Shown here in pieces: positions 56,206 to 64,000 of a stretch of 64,000 nucleotides of DNA. Each line of letters opens with the position of its first letter. The stretch's first letter is position 1. The position numbers and the translations under genes were made by a program. The notes beneath the pieces are model-generated. The model was not told the origin of the DNA. It made no database searches and saw only the letters and a program-made list of their open reading frames with translations. The stretch comes from Candidatus Sericytochromatia bacterium S15B-MN24 CBMW_12 (GTDB lineage Bacteria > Cyanobacteriota > Sericytochromatia > S15B-MN24 > UBA4093). Where the stretch lies: assembly GCA_002083825.1 (NCBI GenBank), contig DAZV01000030.1, positions 1 through 64,000 of the forward strand, given 5' to 3'.

Positions 56206-56740
56206 TCCGAACGGGGCGAACGCGCCGGAAATCGAATCGGGAGACGATCGCGTCACGCGTCGCCGCTTCCTGCAGGCCGGCTCGGCTGCCGCAGCCCTGG
56301 CTCTGGGCGGCACCGCGGTGGGCGGCCTTCGTTACATCTTCCCCAACGTGCTCTACGAGCCCTCCAACAAGCTCAAGGCGGGAAATCCCACGGAATTCGC
56401 CGATGGCACCGTGACCTACTACGCCGAGAAGAACGTCTTCATCCGGAAAAGCACCGAGGGCTTCATGGCCATCTCCAGCGTCTGCGCCCACCTGGGTTGC
56501 TCGGTGACCTGGCATGGCGACAAGGACCTCGGCGAAGGCCAGGCCAAGCTTGACGGAGAAAAACTCAAGGGCGAGTTCCATTGCCCTTGTCATGGCTCGG
56601 TCTACACCCCCAAGGGTGAGATCCTGGCCGGCCCCGCACCCCGTGGGCTGGACATCTTTCAGGTGTCCATTGCCAAGGACGGCCAGTTGATGGTTGACCT
56701 GGGCTCGCTTGCCACTCAGCGCAATCCCATCCAGGTCTAG
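56195..56740 (+). CDS. Rieske [2Fe-2S] protein (Tat-like signal)
   Basis: TRRRFLQAGSAAAALALGG; CAHLGC and CPCHGS; overlaps the upstream gene by 11 nt. Confidence 0.95.
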   Translation: MHTNPNGANAPEIESGDDRVTRRRFLQAGSAAAALALGGTAVGGLRYIFPNVLYEPSNKLKAGNPTEFADGTVTYYAEKNVFIRKSTEGFMAISSVCAHLGCSVTWHGDKDLGEGQAKLDGEKLKGEFHCPCHGSVYTPKGEILAGPAPRGLDIFQVSIAKDGQLMVDLGSLATQRNPIQV

Positions 56741-56757
56741 GCTAGGAGAGCAGATCG

Positions 56758-57507
56758 GTGTCCAACAATCTGGTGAACAAGCTTTATCAATCGAAGCTCT
56801 GGAAGTCCGTCTTCCGCCACGGGCTTCCCAACACCCCCAAGAATCAATCCCTCGTCACTTTCACCAACGTCTTCCTTCACCTGCACGCGGTGAAGGTGAA
56901 GACCCGGTCGCTCCGGTTCGACGCCACCTACTGGCTCGGCGGCATCTCGCTGGTGCTGTTCGGGTTGCTGACCTTCACCGGCGTCGTCTTGATGTTCTAC
57001 TACGTGCCCAGCACCAGTCTGGCCTACGAGAACATGAAGGATCTCGCCTTCGCGGTCAGCTTCGGTGACATCTTCCGTAACGCTCACCGCTGGAGTGCCC
57101 ACCTGATGGTGCTCTCGGTCTTCCTGCACATGTGCCGGGTCTTCTGGTCGGGTGCCTACAAGGCCCCCCGGGAGTTCAACTGGGTCATCGGAGTCTTTCT
57201 CTTCCTTTTCACCCTGTTGCTCTCGTTCTCGGGCTACCTCCTGCCCTGGGACCAGCTGGCCATCTGGGCCATCACCGTCGGTACCAACATGGCCAAGTAC
57301 GCTCCCTTCATCGGACCGGACATCAAGTTCGCGCTCCTGGGCGGCAACCTGGTCGGACAGAACGCCCTCATCCGCTTCTACGTCCTCCACTGCGTGGTTT
57401 TCCCCCTCGTCGTGGCGGTGCTGCTGGCGGTCCACTTCTGGCGCATCCGCAAGGATGGCGGGCTTGCCGATCCCGGTGATCCCACTTCCGCCAACGTCCT
57501 GATGTAG
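56758..57507 (+). CDS. Cytochrome b6-like N-terminal cytochrome b subunit
   Basis: [25 protein letters not shown] and [29 protein letters not shown] start. Confidence 0.94.
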   Translation: MSNNLVNKLYQSKLWKSVFRHGLPNTPKNQSLVTFTNVFLHLHAVKVKTRSLRFDATYWLGGISLVLFGLLTFTGVVLMFYYVPSTSLAYENMKDLAFAVSFGDIFRNAHRWSAHLMVLSVFLHMCRVFWSGAYKAPREFNWVIGVFLFLFTLLLSFSGYLLPWDQLAIWAITVGTNMAKYAPFIGPDIKFALLGGNLVGQNALIRFYVLHCVVFPLVVAVLLAVHFWRIRKDGGLADPGDPTSANVLM

Positions 57508-57519
57508 GAGGAGACTACA

Positions 57520-58062
57520 GTGGCCAATACCGTCAAGGGTCGCAACCCCAAGGATCTCCAGGAGATCAACGAAGGCGTCGGCTTGTACGCCGTCGTCCGG
57601 GGCGTGCGCGGATACAACAAGGAACGCGAGAACCGCGAGCTGGTCTTCACCTGGCCGCATCTCTTCATGCGCGAAGTCGTCATGACGTTCGCGGTCACCG
57701 TGGTCATCGTGCTCATGGCGATCCTGTTCCAGGCTCCGCTCGAAGAGATAGCCAACCCCTCGATTTCCCCCAACCCTGCCAAGGCTCCCTGGTACTTCCT
57801 GAGCCTCCAGGAGATTCTCCACTACTTCCCGCCCAACTGGGCCGGAGTCTTCCTCCCTGGCCTCATCCTGGTGGGCTTGATGGCGATTCCTTACATCGAC
57901 ACCAATCCCTCGCTGAGGGTCGAAGACCGGCCCTTCGCGATCAGCCTCTGGAACTTCTTCTGTTCGCTGATGGCGGTGCTCACCTACATCGGGACCTTCT
58001 TCCGGGGTCCGGGTTGGGAGTGGGCCTGGCCCTGGCGTGACGGCATCTTCACCGTCTTCTAG
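57520..58062 (+). CDS. Cytochrome b subunit IV-like protein
   Basis: NPSISPNPAKAPWYFLSLQEILHYFPPNWAGVFLPGLILVGLMAIPYID; GTG start. Confidence 0.92.
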   Translation: MANTVKGRNPKDLQEINEGVGLYAVVRGVRGYNKERENRELVFTWPHLFMREVVMTFAVTVVIVLMAILFQAPLEEIANPSISPNPAKAPWYFLSLQEILHYFPPNWAGVFLPGLILVGLMAIPYIDTNPSLRVEDRPFAISLWNFFCSLMAVLTYIGTFFRGPGWEWAWPWRDGIFTVF

Positions 58063-58094
58063 GCCAGCAATCGAAAGATAGGATTGAGATACTC

Positions 58095-59366
58095 ATGAAG
58101 TTCACCAAGAAGCTCGACCTCAGCGTCCTCGGCTGGTTCGCGCTCCTCGCATGCGTCCTCGTGGTCCTCCTCGGCTTCATCGCCTTCAAGGAGGAGAACC
58201 GCGAGTGGAAGAACGTGCAGAAGCAATACTTCGCCACGGAGCAAAAGGTCGCCGCGGCGCAGGGCCGTGAAGTCACCCCCTCCGCGCTCGCCCTCAAGCA
58301 GGTCATGATCAAGGACCTCGGCCGGGTCGATCGCTGCATCACCTGCCACGTCGGTATCGATGACCCCAACATGACCAAGCAAGCGGTCACCGACGCTGGC
58401 GCGGACTTCAAGGTCTTCGCCCAGCACCCCGACTTCGAAACCCTCATGGGCAAGCACCCCGTCGACACCTTCGCCTGCACCACCTGCCACCAGGGCCAAG
58501 GCCTCGCGACCACCGCAGCCGACGCCCACGGCTTCGTCCACAAGTGGGACTTCCCCATGCTGGGGAACAACCACAAGGACGAGATGACCAAGTATGCGCA
58601 GGCTTCCTGCGCCACCTGCCACACGAACCCCACCGACTGGGAGAAGATTGGCGCGAACAAGCTCGCCATGGGCCGCGAGATCGTCAACGACAACGGTTGC
58701 GTCTCCTGCCACAAGATCGAGGGTAAGGGCGGCATCGTCGGTCCCGACCTGACCTACATCGGCGACAAGCTGCCCAGCCAGCTCCACGCGGCCTTGGCCT
58801 TCGAACCCATCAAGGAAGCCATCCGGGAAGGCAAGTTCGAGGGCGTCGCCAAGGATCATCATATCCACGACGACGTCGCGACCTGGCATGACATGCACTT
58901 CATGAACCCCGCAGCCGTCTCTCCGGGTTCCGCGATGCCGGCTTACGGCTTCACCGAGGAGGAGCGCGAGGCTCTGATCACCTGGATCTTCGCCCAGAAG
59001 AAGCGCAATGTTCCGGCTTCCTACCTCAAGAGCGGAGCGAGTGCCCCGGTTGCGGCTGCGGTCGCGCAGCCCGAGGCCAAGCAGGCCGAGCCTGCGAAGG
59101 TCGCCGCGGTGAACGCCGGCTCCAAGGGGCTCGAACTCTTCGGTGCCAAGAGCTGCGGCGCTTGCCACGCCATGACCGGCGTCCCCGGCGCGGTCGGTGC
59201 GGTAGGCCCCAAGCTGGACGGCATCGGCAAGACCCGCGACGCCGCCTGGCTCGCCAAGTGGCTCAAGGACCCCGCGGCCGTCAAGCCCGGCACCACGATG
59301 CCCACCCTGGGCCTCTCGGATGACGAGTCCAAGGCGATCGCCGAGTTCCTGGTGTCCAAGAAGTAG
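58095..59366 (+). CDS. Pentaheme cytochrome c (tetraheme module plus C-terminal monoheme domain)
   Basis: CITCH, CTTCH, CATCH, CVSCH, CGACH; N-terminal TM; Ala/Pro-rich linker before last domain. Confidence 0.93.
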   Translation: MKFTKKLDLSVLGWFALLACVLVVLLGFIAFKEENREWKNVQKQYFATEQKVAAAQGREVTPSALALKQVMIKDLGRVDRCITCHVGIDDPNMTKQAVTDAGADFKVFAQHPDFETLMGKHPVDTFACTTCHQGQGLATTAADAHGFVHKWDFPMLGNNHKDEMTKYAQASCATCHTNPTDWEKIGANKLAMGREIVNDNGCVSCHKIEGKGGIVGPDLTYIGDKLPSQLHAALAFEPIKEAIREGKFEGVAKDHHIHDDVATWHDMHFMNPAAVSPGSAMPAYGFTEEEREALITWIFAQKKRNVPASYLKSGASAPVAAAVAQPEAKQAEPAKVAAVNAGSKGLELFGAKSCGACHAMTGVPGAVGAVGPKLDGIGKTRDAAWLAKWLKDPAAVKPGTTMPTLGLSDDESKAIAEFLVSKK

Positions 59367-59402
59367 AACCATCGGTCTCGGCTCAACCCGAGTCCCAAAA
59401 AT

Positions 59403-59441
59403 CCAGAGGCCGGATCCCCCCTGCGGGGATCCGGCCTCTGG
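59403..59441 (+). terminator. Terminator hairpin after the bc-complex operon
   Basis: CCAGAGGCCGGATCCCC / GGGGATCCGGCCTCTGG, 17-bp stem. Confidence 0.75.
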
Positions 59442-59456
59442 CCTTTGGGGCGGATC

Positions 59457-60296
59457 TTACCGCTCCAGGTCTCTCCCGTAGCCGACCTCGTGGCGCTTTT
59501 TCCCGGCCGGTTGAGCGCGACTTGCGAGCATGTCTTCACGCAGGTTCCGCTCGTAGCTCGACAGCGAGATCCCGCCGGCGATGGGATTTCGCGTCACCTC
59601 GTTCACGTGAGCCCGCATCCCCAGCCAGGTTCCAAGGACGGCGACGGCATGGATCAGCAGGACGCCCAAGCTGAACCATGCGACGTTCCCGCCCAGGAGC
59701 TGGATGGTCGCGGCGTCGAGGCCGAGGCCCGTCGGCAAGTTCAATCCGGGCGTGCCCGGCTGAATGGCGGCCTGGCCCGCGGCGACCCCTGACGCCACCG
59801 CGGAGCCCAGGCTCAGCGTGAAGACGGCGAGGAGAACGGGCAAGGTCGAGATGAGCGCTCCGAGCACGAAGCCGTTGAGGATCGAGCCCCAATTGGAGCG
59901 AAGATTGGCGGTCCAACCGGTGATGAGCGCCCCGACGAACGTGGCGAGAAGCAGGATGAGTCCGGTCACCACTCCGGCGGTGCCCGGCGTAATGCCCGTG
60001 GTGGGACCTGCGGGGGCCGGCGTTACCGTCGCCGCCCCGATAGCCACGGCCAGCGCGCCGAGAACCAAGGTCAGCGCGAAGTAGGCGAAGAACCCGCCCC
60101 AGATGGATCCCCAGCGCATTTCATCGCCGGCCAGCGGCGAGATCTGCTCGTTGCGAACGAAGGGCAGGTCGACGTCCATCGTCTCCAACCCTCTCCCCAT
60201 GATCATGCTGCGTCGGATGTCGGGCTCGGTCCCGACGTCCACGCTCTTCGCCTCGACGTTGCTGCGAGGCAAGTTGACGTCGCGGTCGCGATCCAT
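59457..60296 (-). CDS. Polytopic membrane protein (279 aa)
   Basis: Several Gly/Ala/Leu-rich TMs; RWGSIWGGFFAYFALTLVLGALAVAIG. Confidence 0.65.
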   Translation of the reverse strand: MDRDRDVNLPRSNVEAKSVDVGTEPDIRRSMIMGRGLETMDVDLPFVRNEQISPLAGDEMRWGSIWGGFFAYFALTLVLGALAVAIGAATVTPAPAGPTTGITPGTAGVVTGLILLLATFVGALITGWTANLRSNWGSILNGFVLGALISTLPVLLAVFTLSLGSAVASGVAAGQAAIQPGTPGLNLPTGLGLDAATIQLLGGNVAWFSLGVLLIHAVAVLGTWLGMRAHVNEVTRNPIAGGISLSSYERNLREDMLASRAQPAGKKRHEVGYGRDLER

Positions 60297-60494
60297 AACG
60301 TGAGCCTCCTTTCACCCAGGGTGACACGATGAAATCGTAGCGCGAGCTTAATGTATCTTCACGGTATTGACAACCCGCGCCTCTTTTCCGAAGCGGGTTT
60401 GCGGGATCCCAGCCGCTGAAACCCCCAGGCGACGGCGAATCTGGTATTCTGAGTTGGAAGTTGAGGGCCATGTTTCGAGGGGCGAAAGGGAGCG

Positions 60495-60860
60495 ATGGGC
60501 GAAACCCGGATGAGCCGCCAGGAATTCCTGCGCCACGGTTTGAGCCGCTTTCTCCAGGGTTTCTGGGCAGAGGCTTCGGATCCGGGTGCCGGCGAGGCTA
60601 AGTCGGCAGCGCGGGCTGTGGGCTGGCTTCGGCCACCGGGAGCGCTTGGCGAGGCCGAGTTCGTCGCAGCCTGCACGCGCTGCGATCGCTGCGTCATGGT
60701 CTGCCCCCACTGGGCCATCAAGATTGCCACCCGCACGGATGCCCCGCCGCCCGGAACTCCCTTCCTTCACGATCCCGACGCGGGAGCCTGCGCGCGCTGC
60801 CCCGACATGCCCTGCATCACGGCCTGTCCGACCGGCGCTTTGCTCCCGCTTCAAAGCTAA
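60495..60860 (+). CDS. NapF-like 2x[4Fe-4S] ferredoxin
   Basis: CTRCDRCVMVCP and CARCPDMPCITACP. Confidence 0.85.
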   Translation: MGETRMSRQEFLRHGLSRFLQGFWAEASDPGAGEAKSAARAVGWLRPPGALGEAEFVAACTRCDRCVMVCPHWAIKIATRTDAPPPGTPFLHDPDAGACARCPDMPCITACPTGALLPLQS

Positions 60861-61025
60861 GTAGTTTCCCACGAATAGCTCGCTGGGCGGCTCATATGGT
60901 AGAATAGAGCCGAATTCCCCGTTCAGGATCCTGGTGAAAGCCATGCTGCGGGGACTGCCGACTCTTGGGGCCAACGCCCCCCGCCCCACCGCTCGAATCA
61001 ATGGCTGTAAGGAGAACGTTACCTC

Positions 61026-61436
61026 ATGATGACCGCGCTCGCCTCCGGAACCAAAGTCGTCGCAGGGTACTGGTACCCCGATGCTCTGGCGCAGATCCTC
61101 TTGCTGTTCGGATTCACCATCTTCTTCACGTTCCTCGGCAACTTCTGGTTCGCGCTCGCCAACAAGCGCCGCCCCATGAAGAGCTGGATGGTTTCGGCCT
61201 TCAAGGCCTCGATCGCCTGGATGGGCTTCATCTTCGCTGCGGTCGTCTTCCCCATCGCGGTCTACAACCAGGGCGTCTCCCTCATGCAGAACAAGGTCGT
61301 GGGCGGAGTGCTCATCACGCCCTTCCTGGCCGAGAGCCTGGTGGGAGCCGGCGCCTTCGGCCTCTGCATCGCGGTCTTCATCGGCTACGTGGCGCTCTTC
61401 TACACCAAGAGCTTCCGCTGGTTCCTCAAGGCCTAA
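61026..61436 (+). CDS. Small polytopic membrane protein (136 aa)
   Basis: Hydrophobic segments; ATG after GGAGAACG. Confidence 0.6.
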   Translation: MMTALASGTKVVAGYWYPDALAQILLLFGFTIFFTFLGNFWFALANKRRPMKSWMVSAFKASIAWMGFIFAAVVFPIAVYNQGVSLMQNKVVGGVLITPFLAESLVGAGAFGLCIAVFIGYVALFYTKSFRWFLKA

Positions 61437-61450
61437 CCTTCCCATTTCGA

Positions 61451-61476
61451 CGAGGCCGCCCTTCGGGGCGGCCTCG
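61451..61476 (+). terminator. Rho-independent terminator
   Basis: CGAGGCCGCCC-TTCG-GGGCGGCCTCG then CTGCCTTTTC. Confidence 0.8.
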
Positions 61477-61562
61477 CTGCCTTTTCAGCCCGCGCAACGA
61501 CCGGGGCGAGGAGGTATACTGGCATCTCGGCACCCCCCAACCCCATGCAACGGAGACTCCTG

Positions 61563-61958
61563 ATGGAAGGCATTACGCAACTCGGTCGCCCCACCGTCGT
61601 CCCCAACTCCCCCGAAGAGGCGAAATTGGAGGCGTTCCCCAATCCCAGTCCGGCGCGCGACTACACGATCGCCTTCACCTGCCCGGAGTTCACCGCCTAT
61701 TGCCCAATCACCCACCAGCCGGACTTCGCCGAGATCCGCATCTCCTACGTCCCGGACGAACGCTGCGTCGAACTCAAGAGCCTCAAGCTCTATCTGGCCT
61801 CCTTCCGCAACCAGGGGATCTTCCACGAAGCCGTCACCAACCGCATCCTCGATGACCTGGTCGCCGTGCTCGCCCCCCGCCAGATGACCGTCGTCGGCGA
61901 CTTCACCGTGCGCGGCGGTATCAAGACCATCGTCACGGCCTCTCATCGCAAGCCTTAG
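61563..61958 (+). CDS. queF: NADPH-dependent 7-cyano-7-deazaguanine reductase
   Basis: FTCPEFTAYCPITHQPDFAEIRISYVPDERCVELKSLKLYLASFRNQGIFHEAVTNRILDDL. Confidence 0.95.
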   Translation: MEGITQLGRPTVVPNSPEEAKLEAFPNPSPARDYTIAFTCPEFTAYCPITHQPDFAEIRISYVPDERCVELKSLKLYLASFRNQGIFHEAVTNRILDDLVAVLAPRQMTVVGDFTVRGGIKTIVTASHRKP

Positions 61959-62070
61959 CGCGATCTTCTCGCGCTAAAGTCCAGCATCGACCCCGTTTGC
62001 ACCGAACGTTTTCCTCGCCAGCTGGGTACAATAACCTGGCAAGCAACGGCGCTGGCGAGGAGGTCGTTCC

Positions 62071-63312
62071 ATGGGGAAAATCGGATTGGTCCTTTGCGGC
62101 GGGGTCGCCAAGGGGGCCTATGAAGCGGGGGTCCTCAAGGCCCTCGCGGAGCGAAAGATCTACCCCGACGTCATCGTCGGCATCTCCGCGGGAGCCATCA
62201 ACGGCGCCTTTGCCGCCCAGATGCTCGCCACCGGCCAGTTCACCGCCAACGAGGTCGAGCGCGAGCTCATCTATCACTGGCGCGAAACCGCCAACGCCGA
62301 CCACCTCTACCACGGCTTCGATCGCAAGGACTCGCGCCCGCTCGAGCAAAAGAGCCTCAAGTCGCTCTTCAAACGTCTCGGCATCGATCCGCTCCGCCGT
62401 CAGTATCGCCCGCGCATCGGCTTCGACTCGCTCTTCGCTTTCGAGCAACTGGTGCGGGGGGACTTCCTCTCGATCATCAACCACGACTTCATCCGGGGAA
62501 TGCTCGAGTCCTACCTGCACTTCCCCTCGGTGATCAAGCGCGACGTCACCCTCTCCGTCGTCACTTCCGATCTCAAGGGCTGTACCACCCTCACGCCGGA
62601 GAATAAGCTCAGCACCGAGTACTCGACCTTCGACGAGTTTCGCTGGAAGGCCGGCCTGCACGAAGATCACTGGGACGAGATGAACCCGCGCATGCAGGAC
62701 GCCGTCCTCGCCTCGAGTTCTTTCCCCTTCATCTTTCCTCCCGTCGAGCGTCCCACCAAGAACGGAACCGACACGGGCTTCTTCGTCGACGGCGGCTTGA
62801 TGGACTCCGCGCCCATCGGCCGCGCCATCAGTCTCGACCCGGAGATCGACACCATCCTCGTGGTCTCCGCCGTCACCGTCATCGACGCTCCCGAATCGGA
62901 TCTCCAGACCCTACCCCAGGTGCTGGGTCGCGTCTTCTCCCTGCTGGCAGGACGCTTCTTGATCCAGAACTACCACAAGGTGCTCCATTGTAACGATCGG
63001 ATCAGCCGCCTCGACGCTCTGGTCAAGCGAGGAAAGAACGGCAACGTCCTTCGCAACGCTTATAACGAGGATCTCGCTCTGCTGGCCGGCTTCAAGGGTC
63101 TCGACGACTACCAGAGCCGCCGCGTGGTCCAGCTCGTCCCGATCTTCCCTTCGTCCGGGTTGCCGGGGGACGTCTTCGAAGGCTTCTTCCGGCCCGAGCT
63201 GCGGGCCCAGTACATCGATCAGGGCTACAACGACGCCCACGCCGCCCTCGGTCGCGACGCCCGGATTACCGCCAGCGGGCTCGTCGAACCTTCGCTCCAA
63301 ACCAGCCTCTGA
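62071..63312 (+). CDS. Patatin-like phospholipase
   Basis: LVLCGGVAKGAYEAGVLKALAE, VGISAGAINGAF (GxSxG), VDGGLMDSAPI (DGG). Confidence 0.92.
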   Translation: MGKIGLVLCGGVAKGAYEAGVLKALAERKIYPDVIVGISAGAINGAFAAQMLATGQFTANEVERELIYHWRETANADHLYHGFDRKDSRPLEQKSLKSLFKRLGIDPLRRQYRPRIGFDSLFAFEQLVRGDFLSIINHDFIRGMLESYLHFPSVIKRDVTLSVVTSDLKGCTTLTPENKLSTEYSTFDEFRWKAGLHEDHWDEMNPRMQDAVLASSSFPFIFPPVERPTKNGTDTGFFVDGGLMDSAPIGRAISLDPEIDTILVVSAVTVIDAPESDLQTLPQVLGRVFSLLAGRFLIQNYHKVLHCNDRISRLDALVKRGKNGNVLRNAYNEDLALLAGFKGLDDYQSRRVVQLVPIFPSSGLPGDVFEGFFRPELRAQYIDQGYNDAHAALGRDARITASGLVEPSLQTSL

Positions 63313-63319
63313 TCGCTCC

Positions 63320-63421
63320 TTAATCAACAGCCGCTGGCGCTAGAGCAAAGCTCGTTACGGCGTTCTCTCGCTGTCTGACGAAAAAAGCCGCAGGCGCTAA
63401 TCAACAGCCGCTGGCGCTAGC
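63320..63421. repeat. Short direct repeats flanking dispersed element, short form
   Basis: TAATCAACAGCCGCTGGCGCTAG at about 63321 and 63399; between them TAGAGCAAA...CTCGCTGTCTGACGAAAAAAGCCGCAGGCGCTAA (63341-63400). Confidence 0.8.
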
Positions 63422-63438
63422 TCCCGAAAGGATTTCTC

Positions 63439-64000
63439 TTGAAGCATTCCATCCAGTTTCAACCCGCCTACTCCCTGGCCGTCATCCAACTCGAGAACGG
63501 TGAGCGCGTCCGGGCCGAGGCCGGCGCCATGGTCTCGATGTCCGGAAACATCGAACTCGAGGCCAAGTTCAACACGGGCGGCAAGGGCCTGATGGGTATG
63601 CTCAAGCGCACCGTCCTGGGCGGCGAGAGCCTCTTTCTTTCGACGCTCACCGCCAAGGCGGGACCCGGCGAGGTCACGCTCGCTCCTTCCATGCCGGGTG
63701 ACATCCTGGCGCTCGAACTTGCCGGCGAGACGCTCCTGGCCGAGCGGGGTGCCTTTCTCGCGGCGGCCGACGGCGTCGAGATGGATGCCAAGTTCGCCGG
63801 TCTTCGTGGCCTCATGGGCGGCGAGGGCCTCTCTTACTTGCGCTTCAACGGGCAAGGCATGCTGCTGCTGGCCGCCTTTGGCGGGATTTTCGCTCGGGAA
63901 CTAGCTTCGGGCGAGCGCTACATCGTCGACTCCAGCCACCTGGTTGCCTTCGAGGAGCGCGTGAGCTACCAGATCCGCAAGGCGGCTTCCGGTTGGATTT
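63439..64000 (+). CDS. AIM24/TIGR00266-family protein (3' truncated)
   Basis: TTG start after GAAAGGA; manual translation LKHSIQFQPAYSLAVIQLENGERVRAEAGAMVSMSGNIELEAKFNTGGKGLMGMLKRTVLGGESLFLSTLTAKAGPGEV. Absent from the ORF track. Confidence 0.88.
   Translation, partial: MKHSIQFQPAYSLAVIQLENGERVRAEAGAMVSMSGNIELEAKFNTGGKGLMGMLKRTVLGGESLFLSTLTAKAGPGEVTLAPSMPGDILALELAGETLLAERGAFLAAADGVEMDAKFAGLRGLMGGEGLSYLRFNGQGMLLLAAFGGIFARELASGERYIVDSSHLVAFEERVSYQIRKAASGWI

Noticed and set aside
54226-56313. 695-aa minus-strand ORF
   Set aside because: Antisense to the GltD-like gene; no recognisable domain.

Overview
GC-rich, gene-dense bacterial chromosomal window from a diderm aerobe: there is an outer-membrane-barrel-like protein ending in Phe, plus lipoproteins and cytochrome operons. 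Overall gene content suggests a lineage outside the Proteobacteria. A non-photosynthetic cyanobacterial relative such as Sericytochromatia is possible, but I did not establish taxonomy. No rRNA, tRNA, CRISPR array, prophage or transposase was found. Recognisable loci include: a peptide ABC transporter operon led by a PqqD-like (RRE-like) gene; nadB/nadC; ddl; a TetR plus Lnt-like pair; sugar nucleotidyltransferase plus phosphosugar isomerase; M19 dipeptidase and NlpC/P60; a SAM-I riboswitch with metK; fadD; rnz; trpS; a PucR regulator; clpB; mutL; fliJ/fliK-like genes; alr; an A2-type caa3 oxidase operon (ctaE-ctaC-ctaD-cox11-ctaA-ctaB); a separate Rieske/split cytochrome b operon with a GltD/NfnB-like flavoprotein and a pentaheme cytochrome c; queF; a patatin; and an AIM24-family gene. 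Most notable candidates: (1) the b6-type quinol-oxidising complex operon with a flavo/FeS oxidoreductase and pentaheme cytochrome; (2) a probable free-standing structured ncRNA near 26.96-27.20 kb; (3) a Nif11/NHLP-leader-like small peptide next to a pseudo-receiver whose promoter/5' end is tandemly duplicated; (4) several intergenic repeat families, including 21-bp iteron-like repeats. All calls come from reading the sequence; no searches or folding programs were run.
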